This document shows, one piece after another, positions 25,593 through 34,342 of a stretch of 64,000 bases of DNA. Under the pieces are notes generated by a model. That model was not told the origin of the DNA, searched no databases, and worked only from the letters and a program-made list of their open reading frames with translations. The translations under genes were made by a program, and so were the position numbers. Numbering within the stretch: the stretch's first letter is position 1; each line of letters opens with the position of its first letter. Source of the stretch: Streptomyces roseirectus (GTDB taxonomy: Bacteria; Actinomycetota; Actinomycetes; Streptomycetales; Streptomycetaceae); contig NZ_CP060828.1 in assembly GCF_014489635.1 (NCBI RefSeq), positions 7,731,001 through 7,795,000 on the forward strand. The letters are read 5' to 3'.

Positions 25593-27011
25593 ATGTTCGA
25601 TCCGGTCATAGCGCCCAGTGGAACCCTGCTCGGCCTCCTCCAGAGGGGCCGCGGCGACGGCACGCTGCACGCGCTCACCGCACCGCGAGCCGAAGCGCTC
25701 GCGGCCCTGAACCACTGTGTGCTGCGCGATCCCCGTCACGACTGGCAGGTGGAGAACCGCTCCCTCTACTACGCCCGGCTCTACCTCGACCTGAACGGCG
25801 AGCTGGACGAGATCGAGGCCCACCTCTTCGACGCCGAGGACGCCTTCGACACCGAGGAGTCCCGCACGGGCCTCGCCCTCGCCGTCCTCGGCCACCTCGC
25901 CTCCTACGGCAGGCGCGACGCCCTGTGGCTGCTGCGCCGGTACGCCACCTCGGGCACCAACTGGGCCTGGGCCCTGGACGAACTCGCCCTGCGCGACGAC
26001 GACGCGGGCCTGCGCGCCCTCGCCGCCCCCGTGCTCGCCCGGTTCGCCACCGACGCCGAGGGCGAGGCCGAACTCGCCGCGACCGTCCGCGACGCCTTCG
26101 AACCACGGCCGTGGCGGCTGTGGGCCGAGGATCCGCGCGAGTACGTCTCCGCACGCGTGCGTGCCGCCCAGGAGACCGGCTGTTTCGACCGCTGGCAACG
26201 CCAGCTGAGCCCCACCGGACCCCGGCCCGGCTGGAGCGTCGCCGCCGTCTTCGAATGGGCCCAGCAGGGCGTCGAACGCGGCGCCGCGCTCCATGTGCCC
26301 GCCGCCCGCTGCCTCGCCGCCGTCGCGGCCCCCGAGGACCGGCCCGAGATCGTCCGCGCCGCCCAGGACGGCACCGAGGGCGCCCGCTGCACCGCCCTGC
26401 GCTATCTCGCCGACAGCCACGACCCCGGCGTCCTCGACCTGATCGAACAGGCCGTCGCCACCGGCACGACGCCCGTCGTCGAAGCCGCCGTCGACGCCTT
26501 CGAACGGATGCGGTCCGTCGCCGCCGTCGACCGCGCGCGCGGCTGGGTCCACCGGCCCGACGCGCTCGGCGCCGCCGCCGGACGCGTCCTCGCCTGCCGG
26601 GGCGCCACCCGCGACAGCGACCTCGTCCTCGGCGCCCTGCGCGAGGCCGTACGGGGCGAGGGCTGCGACGCGACGACCCTGTGGCCCCTCGTCGACGGCG
26701 CGGGCCGCCTCGGCATCGTCTGCGCGGCCCCCGTCCTGCGCCACATCTACCGCGAGACGGCCTCCTCCCATCTGCGCGGCCACTGCGCGCGGGCGCTCGC
26801 CGCCACCGACCCCTCCTTCGCCACCGGCTTCGCCGTCGAATGCCTCTGGGACTGCGAGGAGACCACCCGGGAGGTCGCCGCACGGCACGCCGAGACCGGC
26901 GACACGCGCGTGGTGGAACGACTGCGCCGGCTCGCCGCCGATCCCGCCGAGGAGGCGGAGGTCCAGACGGCCGTACGGAGCCGGATCGGACCGGACACGG
27001 CCGCCATGTGA
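25593..27011 (+). CDS. HEAT-repeat-like protein (472 aa)
   Basis: An all-helical protein built of repeated two-helix units, for example CTALRYLADSHDPGVLDLIEQ and ARALAATDPSFATGFAVECL, giving a HEAT/PBS-lyase-like superhelix over most of its length. No catalytic motif, signal peptide or membrane segment is seen. The second in-frame start (ATG at 25593, with GAGG 11 bases upstream) is preferred to a GTG 15 bases earlier. It may be a scaffold. It ends before tandem repeats and a glycosyltransferase gene. Confidence 0.75.
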   Translation: MFDPVIAPSGTLLGLLQRGRGDGTLHALTAPRAEALAALNHCVLRDPRHDWQVENRSLYYARLYLDLNGELDEIEAHLFDAEDAFDTEESRTGLALAVLGHLASYGRRDALWLLRRYATSGTNWAWALDELALRDDDAGLRALAAPVLARFATDAEGEAELAATVRDAFEPRPWRLWAEDPREYVSARVRAAQETGCFDRWQRQLSPTGPRPGWSVAAVFEWAQQGVERGAALHVPAARCLAAVAAPEDRPEIVRAAQDGTEGARCTALRYLADSHDPGVLDLIEQAVATGTTPVVEAAVDAFERMRSVAAVDRARGWVHRPDALGAAAGRVLACRGATRDSDLVLGALREAVRGEGCDATTLWPLVDGAGRLGIVCAAPVLRHIYRETASSHLRGHCARALAATDPSFATGFAVECLWDCEETTREVAARHAETGDTRVVERLRRLAADPAEEAEVQTAVRSRIGPDTAAM

Positions 27012-27035
27012 CCGCCACCGCCGCGTGATCGTTTC

Positions 27036-27125
27036 TGACCGGAACGGCTCCCCGCCGTGACCGGAACGGGCTCCCTGCCGTGACCGGGTCGGGGCTCCGT
27101 CGTGAACGGAACGGGCTCCCTCACG
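27036..27125. repeat. Four-copy tandem repeat, 22-23 base unit
   Basis: Units at 27036, 27058, 27081 and 27103, each starting TGACCGG or TGAACGG and containing CGG-GGCTCC and a CCG/TCG end. The array lies 24 bases past the HEAT-like stop and 150 bases before the first glycosyltransferase. It shows no CRISPR-like spacer alternation. Confidence 0.8.
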
Positions 27126-27276
27126 CCCGCCGGGTGAACGCCCGACGACCCCCGGGTCAGACGGACATGGACACCGTCTGACCTGCTCGGGCGTGCGATA
27201 CAACGCTCACGCGACGTTTGTCGTTCGGAAAGATCCACTTTGACGCGTTCACGTCCGGCGCGGAGACAACACCCGT

Positions 27277-28407
27277 ATGCGTGTCGTCATCGTGACCGAA
27301 TCCTTTCCCCCCGACGTGAACGGCGTGGCCCACTGCGCGCTTCAGACCGCCCGGCACCTCGTAGATCGCGGTCACGCCCCCGTCGTCGTCGCCCCGGCCC
27401 CCGCGCCGGGACACCGGCCGGACGCCTCGGCGCCCTGCCCTGTCGTCCATGTCCCCTCGCTTCCGCTCCCCGGCTACCCCCAGGTCCGCGTCGCTCTCCC
27501 CAGCCGACGCCTCGCCGCGACGATCGTCGAGCACGAGCCCGACGTCGTCCACCTGGCCAGCCCCTTCGTCCTCGGCGTGCGCGGCATGGCCGCCGCCGCC
27601 AAGTTCGGCGTCCCCGCCGTCGCCGTCTACCAGACCGACCTCGCCGGATACGCCCGCACCTACATGGGCGCTGGAGAGGCCGCCGCCTGGCGCCGCATCC
27701 GCTCCGTCCACTCCGCCGCCGACCTCACCCTCGCGCCCTCCAGTGCCTCCCTGCACGACCTCGCCGCCCACGGAGTGCCCCGCGTGAAGCTCTGGCCGCG
27801 CGGCGTCGATACGGTACGGTTCCGTCCCGACCTCCGGGACGACGCGATACGCCGCGAGATCGCGCCCGACGGCGAGACGATCGTCGGCTACGTCGGCCGA
27901 CTCGCCCCCGAGAAGCAGATCGAACTCCTCTCCGGCGTCTGCGCGCTGCCCGGCGTCAAGGTCGCCGTCGTGGGCGACGGGCCCAGCCGGCCCGCGCTCG
28001 CCGAACAACTCCCCGGCGCTGTCTTCCTGGGCCGCCGCACCGGCGGCGAACTCGCCCGGATCTTCGCCTCCCTGGACGTCTTCGCGCACACCGGCCCCTT
28101 CGAGACGTTCTGCCAGACCGTCCAGGAGGCCATGGCCAGCGGCGTCCCGGTCGTCGCGCCCGCCGCCGGCGGCCCGCTCGACCTGGTCGTCGACGGGCGC
28201 ACCGGCCTCCTGTTCCCCGCGGGCGACCGTGACGCCGTCCGCGACGCCGTCGCCGCCCTCGTCGCCGACCCCGCCCGCCGCGCGTCCTACGGCGCCGCCG
28301 CGCGCGCGATGGTCGAGGGGCGCACCTGGGCCGCTGTCGGCGACCAGCTCATCGGGCACTACGCGGACGTCCTGGCCGCACGGCGCCGGCAGGCGGTGGC
28401 GGCATGA
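27277..28407 (+). CDS. Glycosyltransferase family 4, first of a pair
   Basis: 376-residue GT-B glycosyltransferase of the GT4 (PimB/MgtA-like) group. The N-terminal domain opens VVIVTESFPPDVNGVA; the C-terminal nucleotide-sugar domain has IVGYVGRLAPEKQIELL, VAVVGDGPSRPAL and the retaining-GT4 E-x7-E in ETFCQTVQEAMASGVPVVAP. It probably adds a mannose- or glucose-type sugar to a lipid or glycan at the membrane; the acceptor is unknown. The final ATGA overlaps the next glycosyltransferase, so the two are translationally coupled. An AT-rich zone 27215-27275 upstream is the likely promoter. Confidence 0.88.
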   Translation: MRVVIVTESFPPDVNGVAHCALQTARHLVDRGHAPVVVAPAPAPGHRPDASAPCPVVHVPSLPLPGYPQVRVALPSRRLAATIVEHEPDVVHLASPFVLGVRGMAAAAKFGVPAVAVYQTDLAGYARTYMGAGEAAAWRRIRSVHSAADLTLAPSSASLHDLAAHGVPRVKLWPRGVDTVRFRPDLRDDAIRREIAPDGETIVGYVGRLAPEKQIELLSGVCALPGVKVAVVGDGPSRPALAEQLPGAVFLGRRTGGELARIFASLDVFAHTGPFETFCQTVQEAMASGVPVVAPAAGGPLDLVVDGRTGLLFPAGDRDAVRDAVAALVADPARRASYGAAARAMVEGRTWAAVGDQLIGHYADVLAARRRQAVAA

Positions 28408-29894
28408 GCGGCATGAACGGGACGCCGAAGGCGCCCGCGGGTGAGGGCGGACGCAGGGCCATGGCGACGCGGTTCGCCGCGAAGGAACCCCGGACCGTCC
28501 GCAACGGCGAGGGGCTGCGGATCGTACGGCTCGCGAACTTCGTCGCCCCCTCCTCGGGCGGCCTGCGCACCGCCCTGCGCGAGCTGGGCAAGGGGTTCCG
28601 CGAGGCCGGCCACGAACCCGTGCTGATCGTCCCCGGGCCCCGGTACACCGACCAGGACACCGAACAGGGCCGCCTCATCACCCTGCCCGGACCCCTCGTC
28701 CCCGGCACCGGCGGGTACCGCGTCCTCACCGACAAACAGCGCGTCGCCCGCCTCCTGGAAGAACTCGGCCCCGACCGCCTGGAGGTCTCCGACCGGACGA
28801 CCCTCCGGTGGACCGGACGATGGGCCCGCCGCGCGCGCGTGCCCGCCGTGATGGTCTCCCACGAGACCGCCGACGGCGTCCTGCGCACCTGGGGCCTGCC
28901 CGAAGGCGCCGCCCGGCGCGCCGCCGACGCCCTCAACGTCCGCACGGCACACACCTACGCGCGCGTCGTGTGCACCACCGAGTTCGCCGAGCGGGAGTTC
29001 GTCCGCATCGGCGCCCGCAACGTCGTCCGCGCCCCGCTCGGCGTCGACCTCGCGCAACGCCACCCCTCCCTCCGCGACGCCGGGCTGCGCGAGCGGTACG
29101 CGCGCCCGGACGAGGTGCTGATCGTCACCTGCACCCGGCTCTCCGTGGAGAAACGTCCCGGCACCGCCCTCGACGCCCTGGCCGCACTCCGTGCACGCGG
29201 CGTACCGGCCCGGCTCGTCGTCGCCGGAGACGGCCCGCTGCGCGCCCGGCTCGAACAGCGGGCCCAGGGGCTGCCGGTGACCTTCCTCGGCCACGTCGGC
29301 GACCGGCACCTCCTCGGGGCGCTCCAGGCGTCCGCCGACGTCTGCCTCGCCCCCGGGCCCGCCGAGACCTTCGGGCTCGCCGCACTGGAGGCCATGGCCT
29401 GCGGGACGCCGGTCGTCGTCAGCGCCTCGTCGGCGCTGCCCGAGGTGATCGGGGGTGCGGGGGCTGTCGCCGCCGATCGGGGGGAGGCGTTCGCGAACGC
29501 CGTCGAGTCGCTGCTCGCCCGGCCGGAGGGGGAGCGGCGGGGGGAGGCGCGGGAGCGGGCGGAGTGCTTCGGGTGGGAGGGGGCGGTGGATGCGTTTCTG
29601 GCGGCGCACGATGCGACGGTGCCGGTGCGTTCTGGCGTTGGTGTGAGCGGCGGGACGGTACCGGTTCGTTCTGGTGGTGACGGTGCGACGGGGCTGTGCT
29701 GTTCCGGCGGTGGGGAGGCGACGGTACCGGATCGTTCTGACGCTTGCGGTGTGACGCTACCGGTCCGTTCCGACGTGTGCGATGGAACGCTATCGTCCCG
29801 TTCTGACGCTCGCGATGCGACGCTACCGACCCGTTCCGACCCCCAGGACACGACGGCACCGTCCCGTCCCGGCGTCTCCCGGAGCCTCGCGTGA
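28404..29894 (+). CDS. Glycosyltransferase family 4, second of a pair, with repeat tail
   Basis: 496 residues. Residues 40 to about 400 are a normal GT4 enzyme: IVRLANFVAPSSGGLRTALREL, VCTTEFAEREF, TCTRLSVEKRPG, RLVVAGDGPL, and the E-x7-E ETFGLAALEAMACGTPVVVS. After residue 403 comes an unusual tail of about eight copies of an 11-residue repeat (pattern xTxPxRSDxxD) that is not part of the enzyme fold. It starts by overlapping the first glycosyltransferase (ATGA) and ends overlapping the GDSL gene (GTGA). The acceptor is unknown; the coupling suggests consecutive sugar transfers. Confidence 0.85.
   Translation: MSGMNGTPKAPAGEGGRRAMATRFAAKEPRTVRNGEGLRIVRLANFVAPSSGGLRTALRELGKGFREAGHEPVLIVPGPRYTDQDTEQGRLITLPGPLVPGTGGYRVLTDKQRVARLLEELGPDRLEVSDRTTLRWTGRWARRARVPAVMVSHETADGVLRTWGLPEGAARRAADALNVRTAHTYARVVCTTEFAEREFVRIGARNVVRAPLGVDLAQRHPSLRDAGLRERYARPDEVLIVTCTRLSVEKRPGTALDALAALRARGVPARLVVAGDGPLRARLEQRAQGLPVTFLGHVGDRHLLGALQASADVCLAPGPAETFGLAALEAMACGTPVVVSASSALPEVIGGAGAVAADRGEAFANAVESLLARPEGERRGEARERAECFGWEGAVDAFLAAHDATVPVRSGVGVSGGTVPVRSGGDGATGLCCSGGGEATVPDRSDACGVTLPVRSDVCDGTLSSRSDARDATLPTRSDPQDTTAPSRPGVSRSLA
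29613..29882 (+). repeat. In-frame 33-base tandem repeat in the glycosyltransferase tail
   Basis: Eight units (the first 39 bases, the others 33) encode repeats such as GTVPVRSGGDG, ATVPDRSDACG, VTLPVRSDVCD, GTLSSRSDARD and ATLPTRSDPQD. The period is a multiple of three, so the frame is kept through the array. Confidence 0.85.
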
Positions 29895-30742
29895 CCCCCG
29901 TCCGTTTCGTCGCCCTCGGGGACTCGCTGACCGAAGGGATCGGCGACCCCGTGGGCGACGGGTGGCGCGGCTGGGCGGCGCTCCTGGCGGGCGGGCTGAG
30001 CGGTGAGCCGGTGACGTTCACCAACCTCGCGGTCAGCGGGGCGCAGACCCGGGACGTGGTGGAGCGCCAGCTCCCGACGGCCCTGGCGCTGCGGCCGGAC
30101 GTCGTCTCGGTCGTCGTCGGCGTCAACGACACCCTGCGCTGCACGTTCGACATCCACGCCGTCGCCGCCCGCCTGGACACGGTGTACGGCGCGTTCGCGG
30201 GCCGGGGCGTGACCCTGCTGACCGCGTGCCTGCCGGACCCGGGGACGATGCTCGGCCTGCCGGGAGCGCTCGCGCGCCCGCTGGCCCGGCGGCAACGGGC
30301 CGTCAACACGGTCGTGCACGCCCTCTCCGAGCGCCACGGCGCGGTGCACCTGCACGCCGCCGAGGGCGCCTGGACCAGCGACAGGGCGATGTGGAGCGCG
30401 GACCGGCTGCACCCGGGCGAACGCGGCCACCGGCAGCTCGCGGCACGGTTCCACGCGCTGCTCGCGGAGACCGGGCGGGCGACCGGGCCCGCACCCTCGC
30501 CGGAACCCGAGTTCCCGGCGCCCACCCGCTCGGCGAGCCTGTGGTGGCTGGCCACCCAGGGCAGCGCCTGGGTGGCCCGGCGCTGCACCGACCTGCTGCC
30601 TCAGCTGCTGACCCTGGCCGCCGACGAACTGCGGCACCGCGCGCGGGGGACCAGCGCACGGCTGGACCTCAGGACGGCGGCGGCGGTCTCGGCGGCGTTG
30701 GGGGCGGTGTCGGTGGGGGAGCGGGGGGTGGACGCGGCCTGA
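29891..30742 (+). CDS. SGNH/GDSL hydrolase
   Basis: 283 residues, GTG start coupled to the glycosyltransferase. The first 200 residues are an SGNH esterase: block I GDSLTEGIGD with the catalytic serine, the glycine block (SGAQTRDVVERQL), block III VVVGVNDTLR (GxND) and block V DRLHPGERGH with catalytic aspartate and histidine. There is no signal peptide. The C-terminal 80 residues are alanine- and arginine-rich and may be disordered. Given its position it may act on an acyl or acetyl group of the glycan or lipid made by the two glycosyltransferases, which is inference. Confidence 0.85.
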   Translation: MTPVRFVALGDSLTEGIGDPVGDGWRGWAALLAGGLSGEPVTFTNLAVSGAQTRDVVERQLPTALALRPDVVSVVVGVNDTLRCTFDIHAVAARLDTVYGAFAGRGVTLLTACLPDPGTMLGLPGALARPLARRQRAVNTVVHALSERHGAVHLHAAEGAWTSDRAMWSADRLHPGERGHRQLAARFHALLAETGRATGPAPSPEPEFPAPTRSASLWWLATQGSAWVARRCTDLLPQLLTLAADELRHRARGTSARLDLRTAAAVSAALGAVSVGERGVDAA

Positions 30743-31064
30743 GCGGGGGCGAGGGGCGCGCGGGCGGGACGGAGGCTCGGTGCCGCCCAGGGCCGGCCAA
30801 GGGCGCTCACGAAGCGGCCCCGCCACGCCTGCCACGCCTGCTCACGTTGCCGAGGGTCCGGGGCGCTGCACACGCCCACGACTCGCGCGCGCTCGCCCAA
30901 GCGCTTGCGTTCGCCCATAGCTCACGCGCGCCCGCCCTTGAGAGACGAGGGCGAAGCGGCCCTCAGGGCCCACGACCCTCACTCGCCCGCCGAGCGCTCC
31001 TTCCCCGGCCCGGCACCCCTGACCCGACACCCCTCGCGCACGCCCGCCTGGGCTGGGTGCCCCC
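30743..31064. other. 322-base intergenic region between convergent genes
   Basis: Very GC-rich sequence between the GDSL and pxpC stops. It holds a short direct repeat (CCACGCCTGC twice near 30824-30842) but no gene and no clear terminator hairpin that I can see. Confidence 0.5.
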
Positions 31065-31934
31065 TCACCGCCGCCGTACCCCCACGAACCTCACCGGCGT
31101 TCCCGGTACGGCCTGCGCCGCCGCCGCGAGGTCGCCCGCGCGGACGACCGCGATGACCGGATACCCTCCGGTCGTCGGATGATCGGCGAGGAACACGACG
31201 GGATGCCCGTCGGGCGGTACTTGGACGGCGCCCAGCACCATCCCCTCGCTGGCGAGTTCCCCGGCGCGCGCCCGCTCCAGGACCGGCCCCTCGGTGCGCA
31301 GCCCGATGCGGTTGCTGGCCGGGGAGACGCGGTACGCGCGTGTGGTGAACGTGCGCAGCGCCTCCGGGGTGAACCAGTCGGCACGGGGCCCCGGGGTCAC
31401 GCGCAGGATCAGCTCGGTGGGAGGTGCCGGCAGGGGAACGGCGTCCACGCGCGCGGAGGGCGTCGACGGGCACCCCAGCGGAAGGACCGCGCCGTCCGCC
31501 AGGGGAGCCGGCCCCAGACCCGACAGGAGGTCCGTCGACCGGCTGCCGAGGACCGGCTCGGCCAGGAACCCGCCCGAGACGGCGACGTAGGAGCGGACGC
31601 CGGCCGTCGCCGCGCCGACCTCCAGGAGAGCGCCCGCCGGAACGTGGACCGGGGCGCCCCAGGGCGCCGGCCGGCCGTCCACGGTCACCGCGCACGGCGC
31701 GCCCGCGACGGCCGCGGTGACCGTGCAGCGGGTCCGCAGGGCGCAGCCGTCGAGCGTGGTCTCCAGGACGGCCGCCGAGGCCGGGTTGCCGACGAGCCGG
31801 TTGACCAGCGCCGCCGTCCCGGGGTCCAGGGCGCCGGAATGCGGCACGCCCAGGTGCGCGTGACCAGGGCGGCCCTGGTCCTGGAGGGTCGTGAGGGCGC
31901 CGGCGCGGACGACGGCGAGGGCGCGGTCGGTCAC
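31065..31934 (-). CDS. pxpC: PxpC: 5-oxoprolinase subunit C
   Basis: 289-residue biotin-dependent-carboxyltransferase-like protein (KipA/YbgK family). It is one of three subunits of the bacterial ATP-dependent 5-oxoprolinase that opens 5-oxoproline to glutamate. Motifs include ALTTLQDQGRPGHAHLGVPHSGALD, the YVAVSGGF region and ASNRIGLRTEGPVLER. The GTG start overlaps the pxpB stop by four bases, so translation is coupled. It is the last gene of the module on this strand. Confidence 0.92.
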   Translation of the reverse strand: MTDRALAVVRAGALTTLQDQGRPGHAHLGVPHSGALDPGTAALVNRLVGNPASAAVLETTLDGCALRTRCTVTAAVAGAPCAVTVDGRPAPWGAPVHVPAGALLEVGAATAGVRSYVAVSGGFLAEPVLGSRSTDLLSGLGPAPLADGAVLPLGCPSTPSARVDAVPLPAPPTELILRVTPGPRADWFTPEALRTFTTRAYRVSPASNRIGLRTEGPVLERARAGELASEGMVLGAVQVPPDGHPVVFLADHPTTGGYPVIAVVRAGDLAAAAQAVPGTPVRFVGVRRR

Positions 31935-32569
31935 GTGCGGACCCCCGGAGAGGCCGGGACGAACCGTACGCGTGTGCCCGGCGACAGCAGCGCGGCGGGC
32001 TCGCGCGTGTGGTCCCACAGCACGGCGTCCGTCGTGCCGATCAACTGCCAGCCGCCCGGCGAGGAGCGCGGGTACACGCCCGTGTACAGGCCCGCGAGGG
32101 CGACCGAGCCCGCCGGGACGGCGGTCCGGGGAGTCCCCCTGCGCGGCACGTCGTAGCGCGCGGGCAGGCCGGTGAGGTAGCCGAAGCCGGGGGCGAAGCC
32201 GCAGAAGGCGACGCGGAACTCAGTGCCCGCGTGGATGCGGGCGACCTCCTCTTCGGCGACCCCCCAGTGCGCGGCGACCTCGGCGAGGTCCGGGCCGTCG
32301 TAGCGCACCGGGATCTCCACGGCCGTCTCCGTCCGCGCGGCGACCGGCGGGATCTCGGCGGACGCCAGCTCGGCGGCGAGCCTCACGGGGTCCGTGAGGC
32401 CGTCCAGGAGGACCGTACGGGCCGCGGGGACGAGTTCACGGACCGTGAGCAGTCCGGCCGACCGGCGGCGGCTCAGCTCGGCGTGCAGCGCCTCCGCCTC
32501 GGCACCGGAGGACACCTCGACGAGGAGCGCGTCGTCGCCGACGGGGAGAATCCGCAGGTTCGCGCTCAT
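31931..32569 (-). CDS. pxpB: PxpB: 5-oxoprolinase subunit B
   Basis: 212-residue KipI/YbgJ-family partner of PxpC. Visible are ILPVGDDALLVEV, VREIVPAART-like (VRELVPAARTVLLDGL), the FCGFAPGFGYLTGLP signature and GGWQLIG near the C terminus. It starts ATG, 151 bases after the end of pxpA, a longer gap than the four-base overlaps elsewhere in this module; I see no gene in the gap. Confidence 0.92.
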   Translation of the reverse strand: MSANLRILPVGDDALLVEVSSGAEAEALHAELSRRRSAGLLTVRELVPAARTVLLDGLTDPVRLAAELASAEIPPVAARTETAVEIPVRYDGPDLAEVAAHWGVAEEEVARIHAGTEFRVAFCGFAPGFGYLTGLPARYDVPRRGTPRTAVPAGSVALAGLYTGVYPRSSPGGWQLIGTTDAVLWDHTREPAALLSPGTRVRFVPASPGVRT

Positions 32570-32720
32570 GCGCCCACTTCCTGCCCGTGCCGAGCCCGCC
32601 CGGCACCCGGAGTCCGGGACCGGGGCTGGAACCGGGACCGCGCGGCACCGGACGACGGCCACACGCGGTGACCTCGCCCCTGATCCCCGCGCGCCCCCCG
32701 TACCTCGACCGTAACCCCCC

Positions 32721-33473
32721 TCACGCGAACGCCCCCACCCGCACCCCGGCCTCCTCCAGCCGCCGCCGCACCCGGCGCGCGAGGTCCACCGCGCCCGGAG
32801 TGTCACCGTGCAGGCAGAGGGAACGCGCGCGGACGGCGACGGAGGCGCCCGTGCGCGAAACGACGTGGCCGGACGAGGCCAGGGCGAGGGAGCGTTCGAC
32901 GACCGCCTCCGGGTCGTGGACGACCGCGCCCTCCTCCCCGCGCGGGACGAGCGTGCCCTGATCGGTGTACGCGCGGTCCGCGAACGCCTCCGGGACACCG
33001 GTCAGGCCCGCCTGCCCGGCCAGCTCCAGGAAGCGGGAGTCCGGCAGGCCGAGCACCGGGAGAGCGGGGCCGACCAGCAGGACGCCGTCGACGACCGCGC
33101 GGGCCTGCTCCTCGTCGTGGACGATCCGGTTGTAGAGCGCGCCGTGCGGCTTGACGTACGCCACGCGCGCGCCCGCCGCACGCGCGAAGACCTCCAGGGC
33201 GCCGATCTGGTAGGCGACCTCGGCGGCGAGTTCCGCGGGCGGCACGTCCATCGCGCGCCGCCCGAATCCGGCGAGGTCCCGGTAGGAGACCTGCGCCCCG
33301 ATCGTCACGCCCTTCTCGGCCGCCATCGCGCACACGCGCCGCATGGTGACCGGATCCCCGGCGTGGAAGCCGCAGGCCACGTTGGCGCTGGTGACGACGG
33401 ACAGGAGCTGTTCGTCGTCGGTGAGCCGCCAGCGGCCGAAGCCCTCGCCGAGGTCGGCGTTCAGATCGATCAT
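32721..33473 (-). CDS. pxpA: PxpA: 5-oxoprolinase subunit A (LamB/YcsF family)
   Basis: 250 residues, the normal length. The diagnostic N terminus [46 protein letters not shown] and VKPHGALYN are all present. It works with PxpB and PxpC to cleave 5-oxo-L-proline, a damage product of glutamine and glutamate, using ATP. Its ATG overlaps the stop of the DUF1445 gene (ATGA), coupling the two. Confidence 0.95.
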   Translation of the reverse strand: MIDLNADLGEGFGRWRLTDDEQLLSVVTSANVACGFHAGDPVTMRRVCAMAAEKGVTIGAQVSYRDLAGFGRRAMDVPPAELAAEVAYQIGALEVFARAAGARVAYVKPHGALYNRIVHDEEQARAVVDGVLLVGPALPVLGLPDSRFLELAGQAGLTGVPEAFADRAYTDQGTLVPRGEEGAVVHDPEAVVERSLALASSGHVVSRTGASVAVRARSLCLHGDTPGAVDLARRVRRRLEEAGVRVGAFA

Positions 33474-34342
33474 GCTGTCTCCTGTCGGAAGGCCGGGGCG
33501 CCCACGCGGTACTGCTCGTCGCGGGCGTCGGTGAGGAACATGTGCCCCGGCGCGTGCGTGAGGGCGAACGGCGGGCGCGAGGCCATGACCGCCGCCTGCG
33601 GGGTGACGCCGCAGGCCCAGAACACCGGGATGTCGTCCGGCCCGGCGTCCACCGGGTCGCCGAAGTCGGGCCGTGAGAGGTCGGCGATGCCGAGCCCTGC
33701 CGGATCGCCCAGGTGCACGGGGTCGCCGTGCACCGCGGGGAGCAGCGCGGTCTCCCGCACGGCTGTCTCCAGGTGCCGGGCGGGCACCGGGCGCATGGAC
33801 ACCACCAGCGGGCCCGACAGGCGCCCGGCGGGCCGGCAGAGGCGGTCGGTGACGTACATCGGGACGTTGCGGCCCTGTTCGACGTGGCGCATCGGCACGC
33901 CCGCGCGCGTCAGCGCCGACTCGAACGTGAAGCTGCACCCGATGAGGAACGCCACGAGGTCGTCGCGCCAGTACGCGCGCGCGTCCGTCGGCTCGTCCAC
34001 CAGCTCGCCGTCCCGCCACACCCGATAGCGTGGCAGATCGGTCCGCAGGTCGGCGCCCTCGGCCAGCGGCGTCGTCCAGGAGCCCGCGTCCGTCACGTCG
34101 AGCACCGGGCAGGGCTTCGGGTTGCGCTGGCAGAACAGCAGCACGTCGTACGCCCAGTCGGCGGGGACGGCGATCAGGTTGGCCTGGGTGCGGCCGGGCG
34201 CGAGGCCGGCCGTGGGCCCCGAAAGGCCCTCCCGGAAGCGGGCGCGGGCGGTTTCCGGGCTCCACGCGTGAGCGCGCGGATCGACGGCGATGACGGGACG
34301 GTCGTGCGCGACGGCCCTCGGGCCGGGCGGGGTCGTTTGCAC
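33470..34342 (-). CDS. DUF1445 putative hydro-lyase (D-glutamate-cyclase-like)
   Basis: 290 residues. Motifs [65 protein letters not shown] and the [28 protein letters not shown] block are those of the DUF1445 hydro-lyase family. The vertebrate D-glutamate cyclase DGLUCY contains a domain of this family. In this operon the protein would sit logically upstream of 5-oxoprolinase. The start is GTG behind GGGAGGT. The first 169 bases overlap the 3' end of the transporter gene in another frame. Confidence 0.85.
   Translation of the reverse strand: MQTTPPGPRAVAHDRPVIAVDPRAHAWSPETARARFREGLSGPTAGLAPGRTQANLIAVPADWAYDVLLFCQRNPKPCPVLDVTDAGSWTTPLAEGADLRTDLPRYRVWRDGELVDEPTDARAYWRDDLVAFLIGCSFTFESALTRAGVPMRHVEQGRNVPMYVTDRLCRPAGRLSGPLVVSMRPVPARHLETAVRETALLPAVHGDPVHLGDPAGLGIADLSRPDFGDPVDAGPDDIPVFWACGVTPQAAVMASRPPFALTHAPGHMFLTDARDEQYRVGAPAFRQETA

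Noticed and set aside
27036..27125. CRISPR array
   Set aside because: Units are directly abutting with no spacers and no cas genes lie in the window.
28955..30835. 626-codon antisense frame across the glycosyltransferase and GDSL genes
   Set aside because: Low-complexity arginine/proline-rich product, no domain, while the sense genes are fully motif-supported.
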